Below are positions 16,739-17,034 of a DNA stretch of 17,034 bases, one piece after another; within the stretch, counting starts at the first letter, position 1, and the number at the start of each line of letters is the position of its first letter. A model generated the notes under the pieces. It searched no databases and was not told the origin of the DNA. It saw only the letters and a program-made list of their open reading frames with translations. The stretch spans positions 1-17,034 of the forward strand of contig DIUN01000031.1 in the NCBI GenBank assembly GCA_002423025.1, given 5' to 3'. Made by a program: the position numbers and the translations under genes. Origin of the DNA: Sphingomonadales bacterium UBA6157. Its GTDB lineage: Bacteria > Pseudomonadota > Alphaproteobacteria > Sphingomonadales > Sphingomonadaceae.

Positions 16739-17034
16739 TCACATCCGGAACACGCCGAAGGCGGCGCGCTCCGGGATCGGCGCGTTGAGCGTCGCGGCAA
16801 AGGCCAGCCCGAGCACGTCCCGCGTCTGCGCCGGGTCGATCACGCCATCGTCCCACAGCCGCGCCGTGGCGAACCACGGGTTGCCCTCGTCCTCATAGCT
16901 CTGGCGGATCGGCGCCTTGAAGCGCTCCGCCTCCTCCGGCGTCCAGGTCGCGGCGTCCCGGTGCACCGTCGCCAGCACGCTGGCCGCCTGCTCGCCGCCC
17001 ATCACGCTGATCCGCGCATTGGGCCAGGTGAACA
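16739..17034 (-). CDS. mccB: 3-methylcrotonyl-CoA carboxylase beta subunit, C-terminal fragment (5' end outside window)
   Basis: The frame is open to the window's right edge, leaving the last 98 residues, of a carboxyltransferase that is normally about 530 long. The fragment begins FTWPNARISVMGGEQAA, the conserved C-terminal carboxyltransferase block with the oxyanion-hole glycines, and continues with IRQSYEDEGNPWFATARLWDDGVIDPAQTRDVLGLA and the family-typical end FGVFRM. The 'YExEGxPxxxxARLWDDGxIDPxxTR' wording and the FGVFRM ending are those of methylcrotonyl-CoA rather than propionyl-CoA carboxylase. Together with MccA it converts 3-methylcrotonyl-CoA to 3-methylglutaconyl-CoA. It lies upstream of mccA on the same strand, as in liu/mcc operons. 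Confidence 0.94.
   Translation of the reverse strand, partial: FTWPNARISVMGGEQAASVLATVHRDAATWTPEEAERFKAPIRQSYEDEGNPWFATARLWDDGVIDPAQTRDVLGLAFAATLNAPIPERAAFGVFRM

Overview
The window comes from a GC-rich bacterium, most likely an alphaproteobacterium and plausibly a sphingomonad. This rests on the GC-rich codon usage, tight gene packing, an EttA of the alphaproteobacterial type, a TonB-era style of accessory enzymes (serine hydrolase, CAP protein, Tat-exported PLP enzyme) and a 3-methylcrotonyl-CoA carboxylase operon. The taxonomic call is inference; there is no rRNA or tRNA gene here.

Layout: 1-360 is the end of a class I fumarase. Then come a PAP/fibrillin-like protein (467-1135, +), an exported SxxK serine hydrolase (1143-2441, -), a PNPOx-like flavin protein (2573-3175, +), a secreted CAP protein (3185-3706, -) lying 5 bp behind ettA (3712-5391, -), a TauE/SafE permease and a CaiB/BaiF CoA-transferase (5554-7694, -), and a divergent HMG-CoA lyase (7811-8767, +) closed by a strong bidirectional terminator. 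The middle holds two related membrane-anchored proteins of a poorly known family (8852-9571 and 9783-10382, both -), separated by an AT-rich island with a dyad over a putative promoter. Next are an iron-type superoxide dismutase (10484-11161, -) and a LeuC/LeuD-like hydro-lyase pair overlapping by 4 bp (11270-13275, -). A 118-bp compound palindrome follows (13378-13495). The right end holds a Tat-signal class V aminotransferase-fold protein (13498-14793, -) and the 3-methylcrotonyl-CoA carboxylase genes: the complete biotin subunit (14856-16724, -) and the C-terminus of the carboxyltransferase subunit (16739-17034, -).

Metabolic theme: methylcrotonyl-CoA carboxylase and HMG-CoA lyase are two steps of leucine/isovalerate breakdown, and the CoA-transferase could serve related acyl-CoA chemistry. 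The LeuCD-like pair departs from canonical isopropylmalate isomerase in several conserved segments, so its role in leucine synthesis is not certain. Most other genes are housekeeping or single accessory genes. No CRISPR array, prophage, insertion sequence or recognisable defence system is visible. The least explained parts are the paired anchored paralogues with their AT-rich spacer, and the long palindrome.
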